From: Bacteroides zoogleoformans
Lineage (GTDB): Bacteria; Bacteroidota; Bacteroidia; Bacteroidales; Bacteroidaceae
Reading direction: 5' to 3'
DNA: 64,000 nucleotides
Assembly (NCBI RefSeq): GCF_002998435.1
Contig: NZ_CP027231.1
Location: forward strand, 785,001 to 849,000
Made by a program: the position numbers and the translations under genes. Of this stretch, positions 36,596 to 45,309 are shown one piece after another; position 1 is the first letter of the stretch, and the number at the start of each line of letters is the position of its first letter. The notes beneath the pieces were generated by a model. The model worked only from the letters and a program-made list of their open reading frames with translations, ran no database searches and had not been told where the DNA came from.

Positions 36596-38485
36596 TCAGT
36601 TCGATTCTATTTCACTTAGTTCAAGCCAACGCAATGTCTTTTCATCAATCAAGTCAGTTATTATCGGCAATCTTTTCGATTTTTCCGTCAACTCATCCAC
36701 TGACAAGAGGCCACTGCACAGCGCCGCCTCAATGGCACTCTTTTCTGCCTCCAGGTCGGCTATTTCCTGTTCCAGCTGCTCAAACTCACGCTTCTCCTTA
36801 AAAGACATGCGCCGCTTCTCATTCAAACGAACTTTTACAGTCTTCTCTTCCTGAGGCTTGACGGCCTCTTTCTCTTTCTTCTTCTCCTGATGTGCCCTTG
36901 CCTCCTTCCAGTCGCGATACTGCGTATAGTTGCCCGGGAAGTCGCGGATATCACCTTGACCGTTGAACACCAACAAGTGATCTACTACCTTATCCATAAA
37001 ATAGCGGTCGTGGCTCACCACGATGACGCAACCTTTGAACTTCTGCAAATACTCCTCCAACACGTTCAACGTCACAATATCGAGGTCGTTGGTAGGCTCA
37101 TCCAACACGAGGAAGTTCGGATTGCGTATCAGCACCGTACAGAGATAAAGACGACGACGCTCACCTCCACTCAGCTTATATACATAGTTGTGCTGCGCCT
37201 CGGGGGCAAAGAGGAAATGTTGCAGAAACTGCGAGGCCGTCAGCTTCTTGCCGTTGCCCAGCTCTATTACCTCGGCAATGTTCCTCACCACGTCAATCAC
37301 TTTCATCTGCTCGTCAAACTGCAAGCCCTCCTGCGAGTAGTAACCGAAACGAACCGTCTCGCCGATATCCAGCGTACCACTGTCGGCTTGCTCCAACCCC
37401 ATCAGTATTTTGATGAATGTGGACTTTCCCGTACCGTTGTTGCCTACGATGCCCATCTTCTCGTAACGTGAGAAGATATAGGAAAAATCATCCAGAATCT
37501 TCAATTTGCCGAAAGACTTGAACAGATGGTCTGCCTCGAATATCTTACTGCCGATGTAAGAGGCTTTGACATCCAGCTTGACGTTATCATTATTGAAACG
37601 CTGCTTAGCCACCTTCTCCAACTCGTAGAAAGCCTCTTCCCGATAACGGGCCTTATGCCCGCGGGCTTGAGGCATCCGGCGCATCCACTCCAGTTCGGTA
37701 CGATAGAGGTTGTTGGCACGTTCCACTTCCACCGTCTTGGCTTCGATGCGTTCTTCGCGCTTCTCCAGATAGTAGCCGTAATTACCCTTGTATTGATAAA
37801 TCCGTCGGTTGTCTATTTCGATTATTTCAGAGCAAACGCGATCAAGGAAGTAACGGTCGTGCGTCACCATCAGCAGGGTGAGATTGTTGCGACGGAGATA
37901 TTCTTCCAGCCACTCCGTCATGTCGAGGTCGAGGTGGTTGGTAGGCTCGTCCAATATCAGCAAGTCCGGTTCGGTGATAAGGGTGTTGGCAAGCGCCACA
38001 CGCTTCAACTGTCCGCCGGACAGATGCTTCACCTGCCGGTTGAAATCACGTATTTTAAGTTGAGAAAGAATCTGCTTGGCTTTTTGTTCATATTCCCATG
38101 CTTTTTCATGGTCCATACGCACCAAAATTTCATCCAGCCCGGGATGACCTTCTGTTTCCATGCAGCGTTCATACTCTTTAATCAGTTCAACGGTCGGGTT
38201 GCCATGCTGAAAACATGCTTCGAGCACAGTCAGTTCTTCGGGGTATTGCGGATCCTGTTCCAGATAGCCCACACGTAAATCCCTACGGAAAGAAACGGCG
38301 CCCGAATCATAGCCTTCTTTACCGTAAAGTATATTGAGCAACGTTGTTTTGCCGCTGCCGTTCTTGGCTATCAACCCCACACGCTGCCCCTCGGACAAAC
38401 CGAAAGATATATTCTCGAATAATACCAAATCGCCGAACGACTTGGTCAGGTTCTCCACCTGAAGTATTGAGTTTACCGCTGCCAA
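36596..38485 (-). CDS. ABC-F family ATPase
   Basis: A 629-aa soluble protein with two ATP-binding-cassette domains and no membrane segments. The first has Walker A GSGKTT and signature LSGGQLKRVALA; the second has GNNGTGKST and LSGGERRRLYL. Both have Walker B LDEPTNHLDLD-type sequences. The linker and a C-terminal coiled-coil tail (about 535-625) resemble Uup, which acts at the ribosome or on DNA. The start is a TTG at 38485 (MAAVNSILQVENL); no in-frame ATG precedes the conserved domain, so this non-ATG start is likely. Confidence 0.92.
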   Translation of the reverse strand: MAAVNSILQVENLTKSFGDLVLFENISFGLSEGQRVGLIAKNGSGKTTLLNILYGKEGYDSGAVSFRRDLRVGYLEQDPQYPEELTVLEACFQHGNPTVELIKEYERCMETEGHPGLDEILVRMDHEKAWEYEQKAKQILSQLKIRDFNRQVKHLSGGQLKRVALANTLITEPDLLILDEPTNHLDLDMTEWLEEYLRRNNLTLLMVTHDRYFLDRVCSEIIEIDNRRIYQYKGNYGYYLEKREERIEAKTVEVERANNLYRTELEWMRRMPQARGHKARYREEAFYELEKVAKQRFNNDNVKLDVKASYIGSKIFEADHLFKSFGKLKILDDFSYIFSRYEKMGIVGNNGTGKSTFIKILMGLEQADSGTLDIGETVRFGYYSQEGLQFDEQMKVIDVVRNIAEVIELGNGKKLTASQFLQHFLFAPEAQHNYVYKLSGGERRRLYLCTVLIRNPNFLVLDEPTNDLDIVTLNVLEEYLQKFKGCVIVVSHDRYFMDKVVDHLLVFNGQGDIRDFPGNYTQYRDWKEARAHQEKKKEKEAVKPQEEKTVKVRLNEKRRMSFKEKREFEQLEQEIADLEAEKSAIEAALCSGLLSVDELTEKSKRLPIITDLIDEKTLRWLELSEIESN

Positions 38486-38510
38486 TTTTCAATTCTCTTT
38501 TGATAGTTTC

Positions 38511-39317
38511 TTAAAACAAGGTGCCATAGCTTTCTGCCAGATTGACTTTATCCCCCGATTTCACTTTACTCCAAACCAACTTCATAGGGTCTATCCACTC
38601 TCCGGTGGCGATATTCAGCATAACCGGAACTTCCCGGTTCCCATCTATCAGGGTGCGCCATTCCATACCATCCACCTCGTTGGCCAAAATGACGCAGAGC
38701 ACGATGCCCAAGGCCAGCCATGCTTCTTTCTTTTTCGGGGCGATGCCTCCTTTATCTATCACCTGCTGCATATTGGCAATATCTTCCTCCACTCCCTGAA
38801 AGTCTTTCTTCAGCAACTCCTTCACAGTGGCATCCACCCATTCGTAGGCTTCATTGATTTGATATATCTCCGAAAGACGCACCGGAATGATTTCTGCCGG
38901 GTATTTAACTCCTTCCTTACGCACTTCCAATGACGCGATAACCTTCTCAGCCTCTGCCATCGGCTCTCCTTTCTTCACCGTAAACGAACATTCAAACGCC
39001 GTATCTCCCTCCCCCGTTATCCAAAGGTGAGAGGTATAATAACTGCCCTCTTCCTCGAACATCTCCTTACTGTAGGCACACTCCCGATTTCCTATTCTGA
39101 CAAGAGTGGCCGACGGATTTTCTTTCAGTTCTTGCCGGACAGCATCTTTACCGTACGTCGCATTTCCTTTATAAGCCGAAATACGGAAATTACCCGTCCA
39201 TTCCGACGGATGATAGAAAAGGAAAGAACCTTCCCCGTCTTCAAACTCGTTCCAGTCTGCCGGATATGTCATAGAAAACCATGCTCCCGGAGAGATAAAT
39301 TTCTTGTTTTGTTCCAT
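38511..39317 (-). CDS. DUF3805/DUF3806-type hypothetical protein
   Basis: A 268-aa protein without a signal peptide. The N-terminal domain (about 8-135, opening PGAWFSMTYPADWNEFED) resembles the DUF3805 family and the C-terminal part (about 145-265, with WLALGIVLCVILANEVDGMEW) the DUF3806 family, both common in Bacteroides and of unknown role. It has its own excellent promoter at 39393-39424 and a roughly 70-nt leader. The gene ends 26 nt before the ABC-F start and may be the first gene of that operon. Confidence 0.8.
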   Translation of the reverse strand: MEQNKKFISPGAWFSMTYPADWNEFEDGEGSFLFYHPSEWTGNFRISAYKGNATYGKDAVRQELKENPSATLVRIGNRECAYSKEMFEEEGSYYTSHLWITGEGDTAFECSFTVKKGEPMAEAEKVIASLEVRKEGVKYPAEIIPVRLSEIYQINEAYEWVDATVKELLKKDFQGVEEDIANMQQVIDKGGIAPKKKEAWLALGIVLCVILANEVDGMEWRTLIDGNREVPVMLNIATGEWIDPMKLVWSKVKSGDKVNLAESYGTLF

Positions 39318-39392
39318 ATATAATCATGCTAATCCTTGCATTTACAGATTTCTTACAAAAACAAATAGAATCTGCCTTTTCACTATTGCACG

Positions 39393-39424
39393 CAAAAGTA
39401 ACATTACCTTGGTTGATATGCAAA
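39393..39424 (-). promoter_or_regulatory. promoter of the DUF3805 gene
   Basis: On the minus strand TTTG (39421-39424), 20 nt, then TACTTTTG (39393-39400) matches the consensus fully. The box is just downstream of the susD terminator hairpin. Confidence 0.85.
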
Positions 39425-39465
39425 CAAACGAAACAAAAACAGCCGATTCTCACGAACCGGCTGTT
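39425..39465 (-). terminator. terminator of susCD operon 1
   Basis: On the minus strand AACAGCCGGTTC and GAATCGGCTGTT pair (12 bp, one G-U) around a GTGA tetraloop, followed by TTTTGTTTCGTTTG. The loop and inner stem are identical to the terminator of operon 2 at 51144-51192, while the outer stem pairs differ in a compensatory way. Confidence 0.85.
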
Positions 39466-39605
39466 GCAATCATCATCTATGAATGAAGACCTTGAAAGCC
39501 TTCAATGCCTATATTTAACTCAATAAAAACTATACATTTCACACTCGGAAACAAAAATAATCAATGCGATAAACAATAGACAAACATTTTAGAAATATTA
39601 TAAAT

Positions 39606-41468
39606 CTATTCTTGATCAGAATCCCACCAGACATTGATGGTGAAAGCGTCATCCTCCGTATTCCACATGGTAGATGCCATGTTTGCACCCGGCACTTGAG
39701 CACCGATAGCCTGTAAGTTTTTAGAATTGTAATTAAACTCGTGAGAACAATGCATCCAACGGCGATAGTATTTCCCCTCAGGAATACGCTTCAAACCATC
39801 GGCACTTATTTTGTGATATGCAGGAACACCCCATCCTAAGAAAATTTCAGGGTCAAAATCATAGCGACGCATATCATTCCATATTTCCACGGAGAAATGC
39901 AAGGCAATACGCTTTTGAGTCATAATCTTACCCAAAGTCAAGTCACTGGCCGTACCAATGCCGTTAGCTAAGAAATTATCAATATCCGCCTGTTCCATTG
40001 GAGTGAAAGACGGACACGATTTCAGTGACGCATCATCCGCACACCATTTATTCAATTTCTCATTCATACAATCAATGCTTGCCTTAATGCCATCTCTGTA
40101 TGCTGTAAATGCCCCGTTTTTATCATTCCGTTTGAATAGCACTTCAGCTTTGATAAAGCAGGCTTCAGCATAAGTTCCTACATACGTCGGCGAAGATACA
40201 CGCGTATAGAAAGAGCCCGATTCTCTTGACGCATCCGTATCTTTGAGTCTTCTATACAATAAGTCCACGTTCGAGTTATAACCTTTGCTGCTACTCGTAG
40301 CTTCTACGTAGATTGTATCACCCTTACGGATATCGGCCTGGGTATTGATATACCAACCACCTTTACTCAAATCAAAATCAGCTCTTAATGGGCCGCCTGT
40401 CAAATTAGGCGCAGCATCGGATACCATATCTACCCCCAAAGAACGTCTCCATTCATTCTTGAATTTTATGTTTGCAGGTGAAGCGGCTGATTTTTGCGAC
40501 CAGGCCCATGGTATGACTTTATCCGCACGCGGATCTTCTACACTTAATCCGGCAAAGTTGGTCAGGTTATCATAAAGCATCTTTGTCACCATGTAGCCGC
40601 CATTCATTCCACATACAGAGAAAAGCGGAGAGTAATCAACCGGTTCATCCCAGCCCAGTACGTCATGAGTAGGGCCATTATCATCTGTGTGATTGATAAT
40701 CGTATTATCGGCATTACTCTGTTGAGCTTTGGCCAAACAAGCCAAAATCTCTTCCGCATCATATTTACCTTCCTTATAGCTACCTGTTGCCTTTTTAGAA
40801 AGTTTGTTGCAATAACGAGCTTTCAATAAATAGGCCAATTTCAACCATTTGTTGACATTCCCGCTATTCCAGAAGTCCCCTTCAGCCAAAGTGGGAAGCG
40901 CAACATCCTGTTGCTTCTGCAAATGTTCAATACCTTCATCCAGCTCGTTCAGACACCCTAAATAAATGGTCTTTCCGTTATCGTACGCCGGAGTAGCACT
41001 TTGGCCCAATGCTTCAGTATAAGGCATTTCTCCATATAAATCAGTCATCAGCATAAAGCCATAGGCGCGAATCACCTTTGCAACTCCCGCATAGTGCCAG
41101 GCACCTGCCGACACGGCTTTTTTATACATATCTTCGATGTTTGAACCCGCACCGACAAACCACCACTGATAAGGAGTGGTAGAAGGCCCATATTTGGTAG
41201 CCCAAACGGGATTCCAACAAGACATTTGCCAATAAGTACCTCCATTGAAATTTCTCGTCCAATCGCCCATAGACATACTGGAACGCCAAGCGGCAAACTG
41301 ATTGGCACTGTTCGTATAAAATTCGATATGGGCCAAACGTGTCTGATAGTTAGTGCTCTCTGAAGACGGATGTTCAGGGTCGATATTGACATTCAACCAA
41401 TCACTACAAGAGCTCAGAGAAAGCATCAGCAGACTCGCGCTACATAATAATGTCTTTATAGATTTCAT
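39606..41468 (-). CDS. SusD-like lipoprotein, operon 1
   Basis: A 620-aa lipoprotein with signal peptide and lipobox LSSC near residue 21, then DWLNVNIDPEHPSSES, the start typical of the SusD_2-like group. TPR-like helices (WHYAGVAKVIRAYGFMLMTD) and the C-terminal segment with QKRIALHFSVEIWNDMRRYDFD are well conserved. It should form the surface lid of the SusC encoded 28 nt upstream. No catabolic genes adjoin, so the ligand cannot be inferred. Confidence 0.94.
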   Translation of the reverse strand: MKSIKTLLCSASLLMLSLSSCSDWLNVNIDPEHPSSESTNYQTRLAHIEFYTNSANQFAAWRSSMSMGDWTRNFNGGTYWQMSCWNPVWATKYGPSTTPYQWWFVGAGSNIEDMYKKAVSAGAWHYAGVAKVIRAYGFMLMTDLYGEMPYTEALGQSATPAYDNGKTIYLGCLNELDEGIEHLQKQQDVALPTLAEGDFWNSGNVNKWLKLAYLLKARYCNKLSKKATGSYKEGKYDAEEILACLAKAQQSNADNTIINHTDDNGPTHDVLGWDEPVDYSPLFSVCGMNGGYMVTKMLYDNLTNFAGLSVEDPRADKVIPWAWSQKSAASPANIKFKNEWRRSLGVDMVSDAAPNLTGGPLRADFDLSKGGWYINTQADIRKGDTIYVEATSSSKGYNSNVDLLYRRLKDTDASRESGSFYTRVSSPTYVGTYAEACFIKAEVLFKRNDKNGAFTAYRDGIKASIDCMNEKLNKWCADDASLKSCPSFTPMEQADIDNFLANGIGTASDLTLGKIMTQKRIALHFSVEIWNDMRRYDFDPEIFLGWGVPAYHKISADGLKRIPEGKYYRRWMHCSHEFNYNSKNLQAIGAQVPGANMASTMWNTEDDAFTINVWWDSDQE

Positions 41469-41496
41469 ATATTTTCTTCTTTTTATTGTTCTACAA

Positions 41497-44400
41497 TCAG
41501 AATGTCAAGTTCAAGCCAAAGGACATGCCCGAAGTGGCAGGAACTCCACAATAGTCAAAGCCTACTGAAGATGAGCCACCCACACCGGCACCGGCCGCAG
41601 CCACTTCGGGGTCGCCATCATAGTTGGTAAACAGCAGCAAGTTCGTGGCCGATGCGGATACGGAAGCACGCTTGACGAACCCTATTTTCTGAAGCCACTT
41701 TTTAGGCATCTCATAAGAAAGAGAAACCGAACGAAGTCTCAACAAATTTACTTTCGTAATATAATTCCCCGTTTCTTTGGAATAGAAGTTCTGGTAGTAA
41801 TCTTTGATAATGTTATAACCGCTTTTTTCTACCCCATTGAATACATAAGATTTGTTTGCTTCCCATGTATTACTAACAGCATTGCCGGCAGCATCTACAC
41901 CGGTCACCGTTAATGGTTTGTTACGGATGTCTGCCGAGAACTGGCTCACACCCGAAAGATCCATCGAATATTTTGTACCATTGATAACGTCACCGCCTAC
42001 ACGATACTCCCACAGCATATTGAAGGACAAGCCCTTCCATGTAAGCGTATTGTTCAAGCCACCGGTAAACTTAGATTCACGATTGCCCACCTCGGTAAGC
42101 CCGGAAGTATAGGTCGGCATGCCATTGGCGTCTAATATTACATTACCCGCTTCGTCTCTTTGCCACTTGGTTCCGGCAATCGCCATGAAGTTACCGCCGT
42201 TGAATGAAGCAGCCTGCGCACCGGCATATTGAACATCTGTCACATACATCACATCCATGCCTTCAGGCAGTCCATCCAACGTACCTCGATTGCCTGCCAT
42301 ATTGAACCCTATGTCCCATGTGAAATCTTTGGTCTGAATGGGAGTACCTGAAATAGACAACTCCATACCTTTATTGTAGACATTGCCGGCATTGATAGAA
42401 CAGAAAATATAACCGGTGGACTGAGGACCGCGCGGAGAAAGAATCTGATTGTAAGAATCGTTGGTATAGTAAGCATAGTCAATGTGCAAACGGTTCTTGA
42501 AGAAGCTCAGTTCAATGCCTATTTCCGTAGATTTGGTCATTTCCGGTTTCAAATAAGGATTACCGCGTGTCCAACTGTTACCTACACTGACAATATTATT
42601 CAAGAAAGTACCTACCGGCCAAAGGGATGTCGCAGTTTCATACACACCCGTGTCTTTACCTACCTTTGCCCATGATGCGCGAATCTTACCAAAATTCAGT
42701 ACATCATCCGACATCCATCCCAACTTCTGAAGCATTTCCGTGAATACGAATGAGCCGCTTACCGAAGGATAAAAATAGGAACGGTTCTCGATAGGCAAAG
42801 TAGAAGTCCAGTCGTTACGTCCGGAAACAGTCAAGTAAAGCATGTTCTTCCAAGAGGCACGGAATTCGCCGAACAAGCCTACAAGCCTCTTTTTAGTAGG
42901 TTCGTTCAAGAATTGTTTATTTGAATTGGTGGTATTGGCATACGAGAAGAAATCAGGCACAGAAAAATTATAGCCTAACTTGAATGTGCTATGAGTCTTT
43001 ACCTCGTCAATAGTCGAACCTAACAACAGATTAAAATCAAAATCACCGAAGGTCTTCGACATATTAGACATGAAATCATGCGACATATAACGGAATTCCT
43101 TGCTGTTGTCACTCAACATGCCTTTTTGCCACACCTGCTTGAGCACGCCATTGGCGGCCAATCTGTTGGAAGCCGTTTGAGTATATTGGTCCAAACCTAC
43201 TTTATAAGATAAAAACCACCATTTGGCAATGTCCGCTTTGACACTGATGGCCCCGGTAAAACGATACGTGTTGTCATAGATGTGATTTTTATTGACAATC
43301 CAATATGGATTATCTTCCTCGTCCCACGGGTCAAGACGATCGCCAAACATACGATAACGCGAACCATCTTCATTCAGATAATGTCTCATATCATCAAACG
43401 AAGACCAATTGTAGACACGATATAAAGCTCCGTTACCGGACGAGCCATACAGGCCTGCTCCCGTCAAAGTTCTGTCGGTATGGGCGTCAGAATATGCCGC
43501 ATTCGCGCTGAAGGTAAAGATTCCGACATTCTGCTCTCCATTAAAACGGAAAGCATATTTGCGATAACCTGTTTCAGGCACGACGCCTGCTTGGTCATAC
43601 AATGAACCGGACAGATAGTACTTACTTTTTTGTGTACCACCCGACACACTGGCACTCTCATCGAAAATATTACCGGCTTGGAAGAAGTTTCCTATATTAT
43701 CATACGTTTGAGCTTTTGACTTTTCACCCCACGAACTATATGCGAAGTCGTTGAATACCGTACCTATATATTTTTTGTCTTTATCATATTGATCCTCCAT
43801 ATAGCCTCTGGCATACTCTGTCTGGTATTTAGGCAGACTTTTCACCCAAGAACTCGTAAATTTAGAATTGATATTTACTTCCACCACTCCCTCTTTACCT
43901 TTTTTAGTTGTAATCAGAATCACACCATTAGCGGCACGCGAACCGTAAAGTGCCGCGGCGGCAGGCCCTTTCAGAACGGACATGTTTTCAATATCTTCCG
44001 GGTTAATATCCATCACGCGGTTAGAGGTAGTAGAAGCAGAACGCATAGAACCGTCAAACGCCGAATTGCCGATTACGGAAGAGGAGTTGTCATAAATCAC
44101 TCCGTCAACCACAAACAAGGGTTGATTATCTTTGCCCTCCGAACCGGATGTACCACCGCGAAGAATAATCTGTGCACCGGCACCGGCGGCACCTGAAGAC
44201 TGGGTGATGTTAACGCCTGCCACTTTTCCGGATAGTGATGAAATCGGATTAGCTGTCTTAATCTTCATCAATTCCTCGGACTTTACTTCTTGCATGGCAT
44301 ATCCCAATGCCTTCTTTTCTTTCTTGATACCCATAGCCGTCACCACCACTTCGTCCAACGCCTGCGAGTCATCTTGCAAGGTTATTGCATAAGAAGAAGC

Positions 44401-44706
44401 ATTCGTTACTTTCACCGTTGCGGCTTTGTAACCGATAAAAGAAATCTCCAATGTACTACCTACCGACGCATTCACTGTGAAATTTCCGTCAATATCCGTC
44501 ACGGTACCGGTACCGGAGCCTTTCACCAGCACACTGGCACCAATGACTGGCTCACCTGACGCATCTACAACTTTACCTGTGATTTTCTTGGCTTGCTGAG
44601 TGCTGTAGGAACTCTCCACATCTTCTGCGGCTGCTGTAGCGAAAATAGGCGAAGCTATCCCAAACAATGCAAGCATCATTAATGATAAGCAATAATCTCT
44701 TTTCAT
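41497..44706 (-). CDS. SusC-like TonB-dependent transporter, operon 1
   Basis: A 1,069-aa outer-membrane protein. A signal peptide (about residues 1-26) precedes a carboxypeptidase-like regulatory domain (about 42-115, KITGKVVDASGEPVIGASV), a plug with DEVVVTAMGIKKEKKALGYA and LFVVDGVIYDN, and a barrel ending in Phe. There is no STN domain, so regulation is not by FecR-type signalling. The first 45 codons and the leader are 93% identical to those of the divergent susC at 45173. Cotranscribed with the SusD-like gene downstream. Confidence 0.95.
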   Translation of the reverse strand: MKRDYCLSLMMLALFGIASPIFATAAAEDVESSYSTQQAKKITGKVVDASGEPVIGASVLVKGSGTGTVTDIDGNFTVNASVGSTLEISFIGYKAATVKVTNASSYAITLQDDSQALDEVVVTAMGIKKEKKALGYAMQEVKSEELMKIKTANPISSLSGKVAGVNITQSSGAAGAGAQIILRGGTSGSEGKDNQPLFVVDGVIYDNSSSVIGNSAFDGSMRSASTTSNRVMDINPEDIENMSVLKGPAAAALYGSRAANGVILITTKKGKEGVVEVNINSKFTSSWVKSLPKYQTEYARGYMEDQYDKDKKYIGTVFNDFAYSSWGEKSKAQTYDNIGNFFQAGNIFDESASVSGGTQKSKYYLSGSLYDQAGVVPETGYRKYAFRFNGEQNVGIFTFSANAAYSDAHTDRTLTGAGLYGSSGNGALYRVYNWSSFDDMRHYLNEDGSRYRMFGDRLDPWDEEDNPYWIVNKNHIYDNTYRFTGAISVKADIAKWWFLSYKVGLDQYTQTASNRLAANGVLKQVWQKGMLSDNSKEFRYMSHDFMSNMSKTFGDFDFNLLLGSTIDEVKTHSTFKLGYNFSVPDFFSYANTTNSNKQFLNEPTKKRLVGLFGEFRASWKNMLYLTVSGRNDWTSTLPIENRSYFYPSVSGSFVFTEMLQKLGWMSDDVLNFGKIRASWAKVGKDTGVYETATSLWPVGTFLNNIVSVGNSWTRGNPYLKPEMTKSTEIGIELSFFKNRLHIDYAYYTNDSYNQILSPRGPQSTGYIFCSINAGNVYNKGMELSISGTPIQTKDFTWDIGFNMAGNRGTLDGLPEGMDVMYVTDVQYAGAQAASFNGGNFMAIAGTKWQRDEAGNVILDANGMPTYTSGLTEVGNRESKFTGGLNNTLTWKGLSFNMLWEYRVGGDVINGTKYSMDLSGVSQFSADIRNKPLTVTGVDAAGNAVSNTWEANKSYVFNGVEKSGYNIIKDYYQNFYSKETGNYITKVNLLRLRSVSLSYEMPKKWLQKIGFVKRASVSASATNLLLFTNYDGDPEVAAAGAGVGGSSSVGFDYCGVPATSGMSFGLNLTF

Positions 44707-44738
44707 AAGCTCTGTTTTTATTTGGATTTATTTGTAAA
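44570..44738 (-). repeat. 169-nt inverted repeat, left arm
   Basis: The reverse complement of this stretch aligns without gaps to 45141-45309, with 158 of 169 positions identical. It covers the susC-1 leader, signal peptide and codons up to about 45. Identity stops abruptly at both ends of the alignment (GGTAAAGT inside the genes; TTTAC/TTTGC at the outer promoter side). Confidence 0.92.
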
Positions 44739-44767
44739 TATATGATTTTTTTCAATAATTACACAAA
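44735..44767 (-). promoter_or_regulatory. putative promoter of susC operon 1 (imperfect -7)
   Basis: TTTG (44764-44767), 21 nt, then TATATTTA (44735-44742) on the minus strand. The last G of TAnnTTTG is replaced by A, so this should be a weaker promoter than the one driving the divergent operon. Confidence 0.45.
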
Positions 44768-44965
44768 CGAAAATATTAAAAAATATAAAATAAAAATTAA
44801 TTTACATCTTCTGCAATTCCATAGTTCTTGGATGCAGTACCAATAGACAATCATCATCCATAAATGAAGACCCTTAGAAACTGTTTTTTGAATCTCATAT
44901 CCCAACCGTATCAAAGCCGTGTCTTCCCCATATCAACTCCACATCTATAGAAACGAAAGATATAC

Positions 44966-45058
44966 GGAGATGATACGGAGGTGATACGGAGATGATACGG
45001 AGATGATACAGAGGTGATACGGAGGTGATACGGAGGCAATGCGGAGATGATGCGAAAC
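44966..45058 (+). repeat. 11-bp tandem array, copy 2 (consensus GGAGRTGATAC)
   Basis: Eight successive 11-bp units from 44966 to 45053 plus a partial GAAAC. The units and the ends (GGAGATGATGC then G-AAAC, compared with GGAAC) match the array at 4275-4400, and the left flanks (CTCC..ATC.ATA..A.CG) are related as well. It lies in the middle of the spacer between the two divergent susC genes, 79 bp before the plus-strand -7 box. Confidence 0.9.
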
Positions 45059-45112
45059 AGGTAGAACCCGAATCATACTTTAGCGTTTATTTACTCTTTT
45101 TAATACATATAA

Positions 45113-45144
45113 TTTCTCTTTTTCTAAAATAAATTATAAGTTTG
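45113..45144 (+). promoter_or_regulatory. putative promoter of susC operon 2
   Basis: The -7 box TAAGTTTG (45137-45144) fits TAnnTTTG. At 20 nt upstream there is only TTTC (45113-45116) instead of TTTG. The -7 box straddles the outer end of the inverted repeat. The leader to the ATG at 45173 is about 25 nt. Confidence 0.5.
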
Positions 45145-45309
45145 CAAATAAATCCAAATAAAAATAGAGCTTATGAGAAGAAATTATTGCTTATCATTAA
45201 TGATGCTTGCATTGTTTGGGATAGTTACTCCTATTTCCGCTACAGCAGCCACAGAAGGTGTAGAGAGTTCCTACAGCACTCAGCAAGCCAAGAAAATCAC
45301 AGGTAAAGT
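45141..45309 (+). repeat. 169-nt inverted repeat, right arm
   Basis: Partner of 44570-44738 (158/169 identical, no gaps). It carries the leader, signal peptide and first 45 codons of susC-2. Because the match has no indels, exchange between the arms would preserve both reading frames. Confidence 0.92.
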
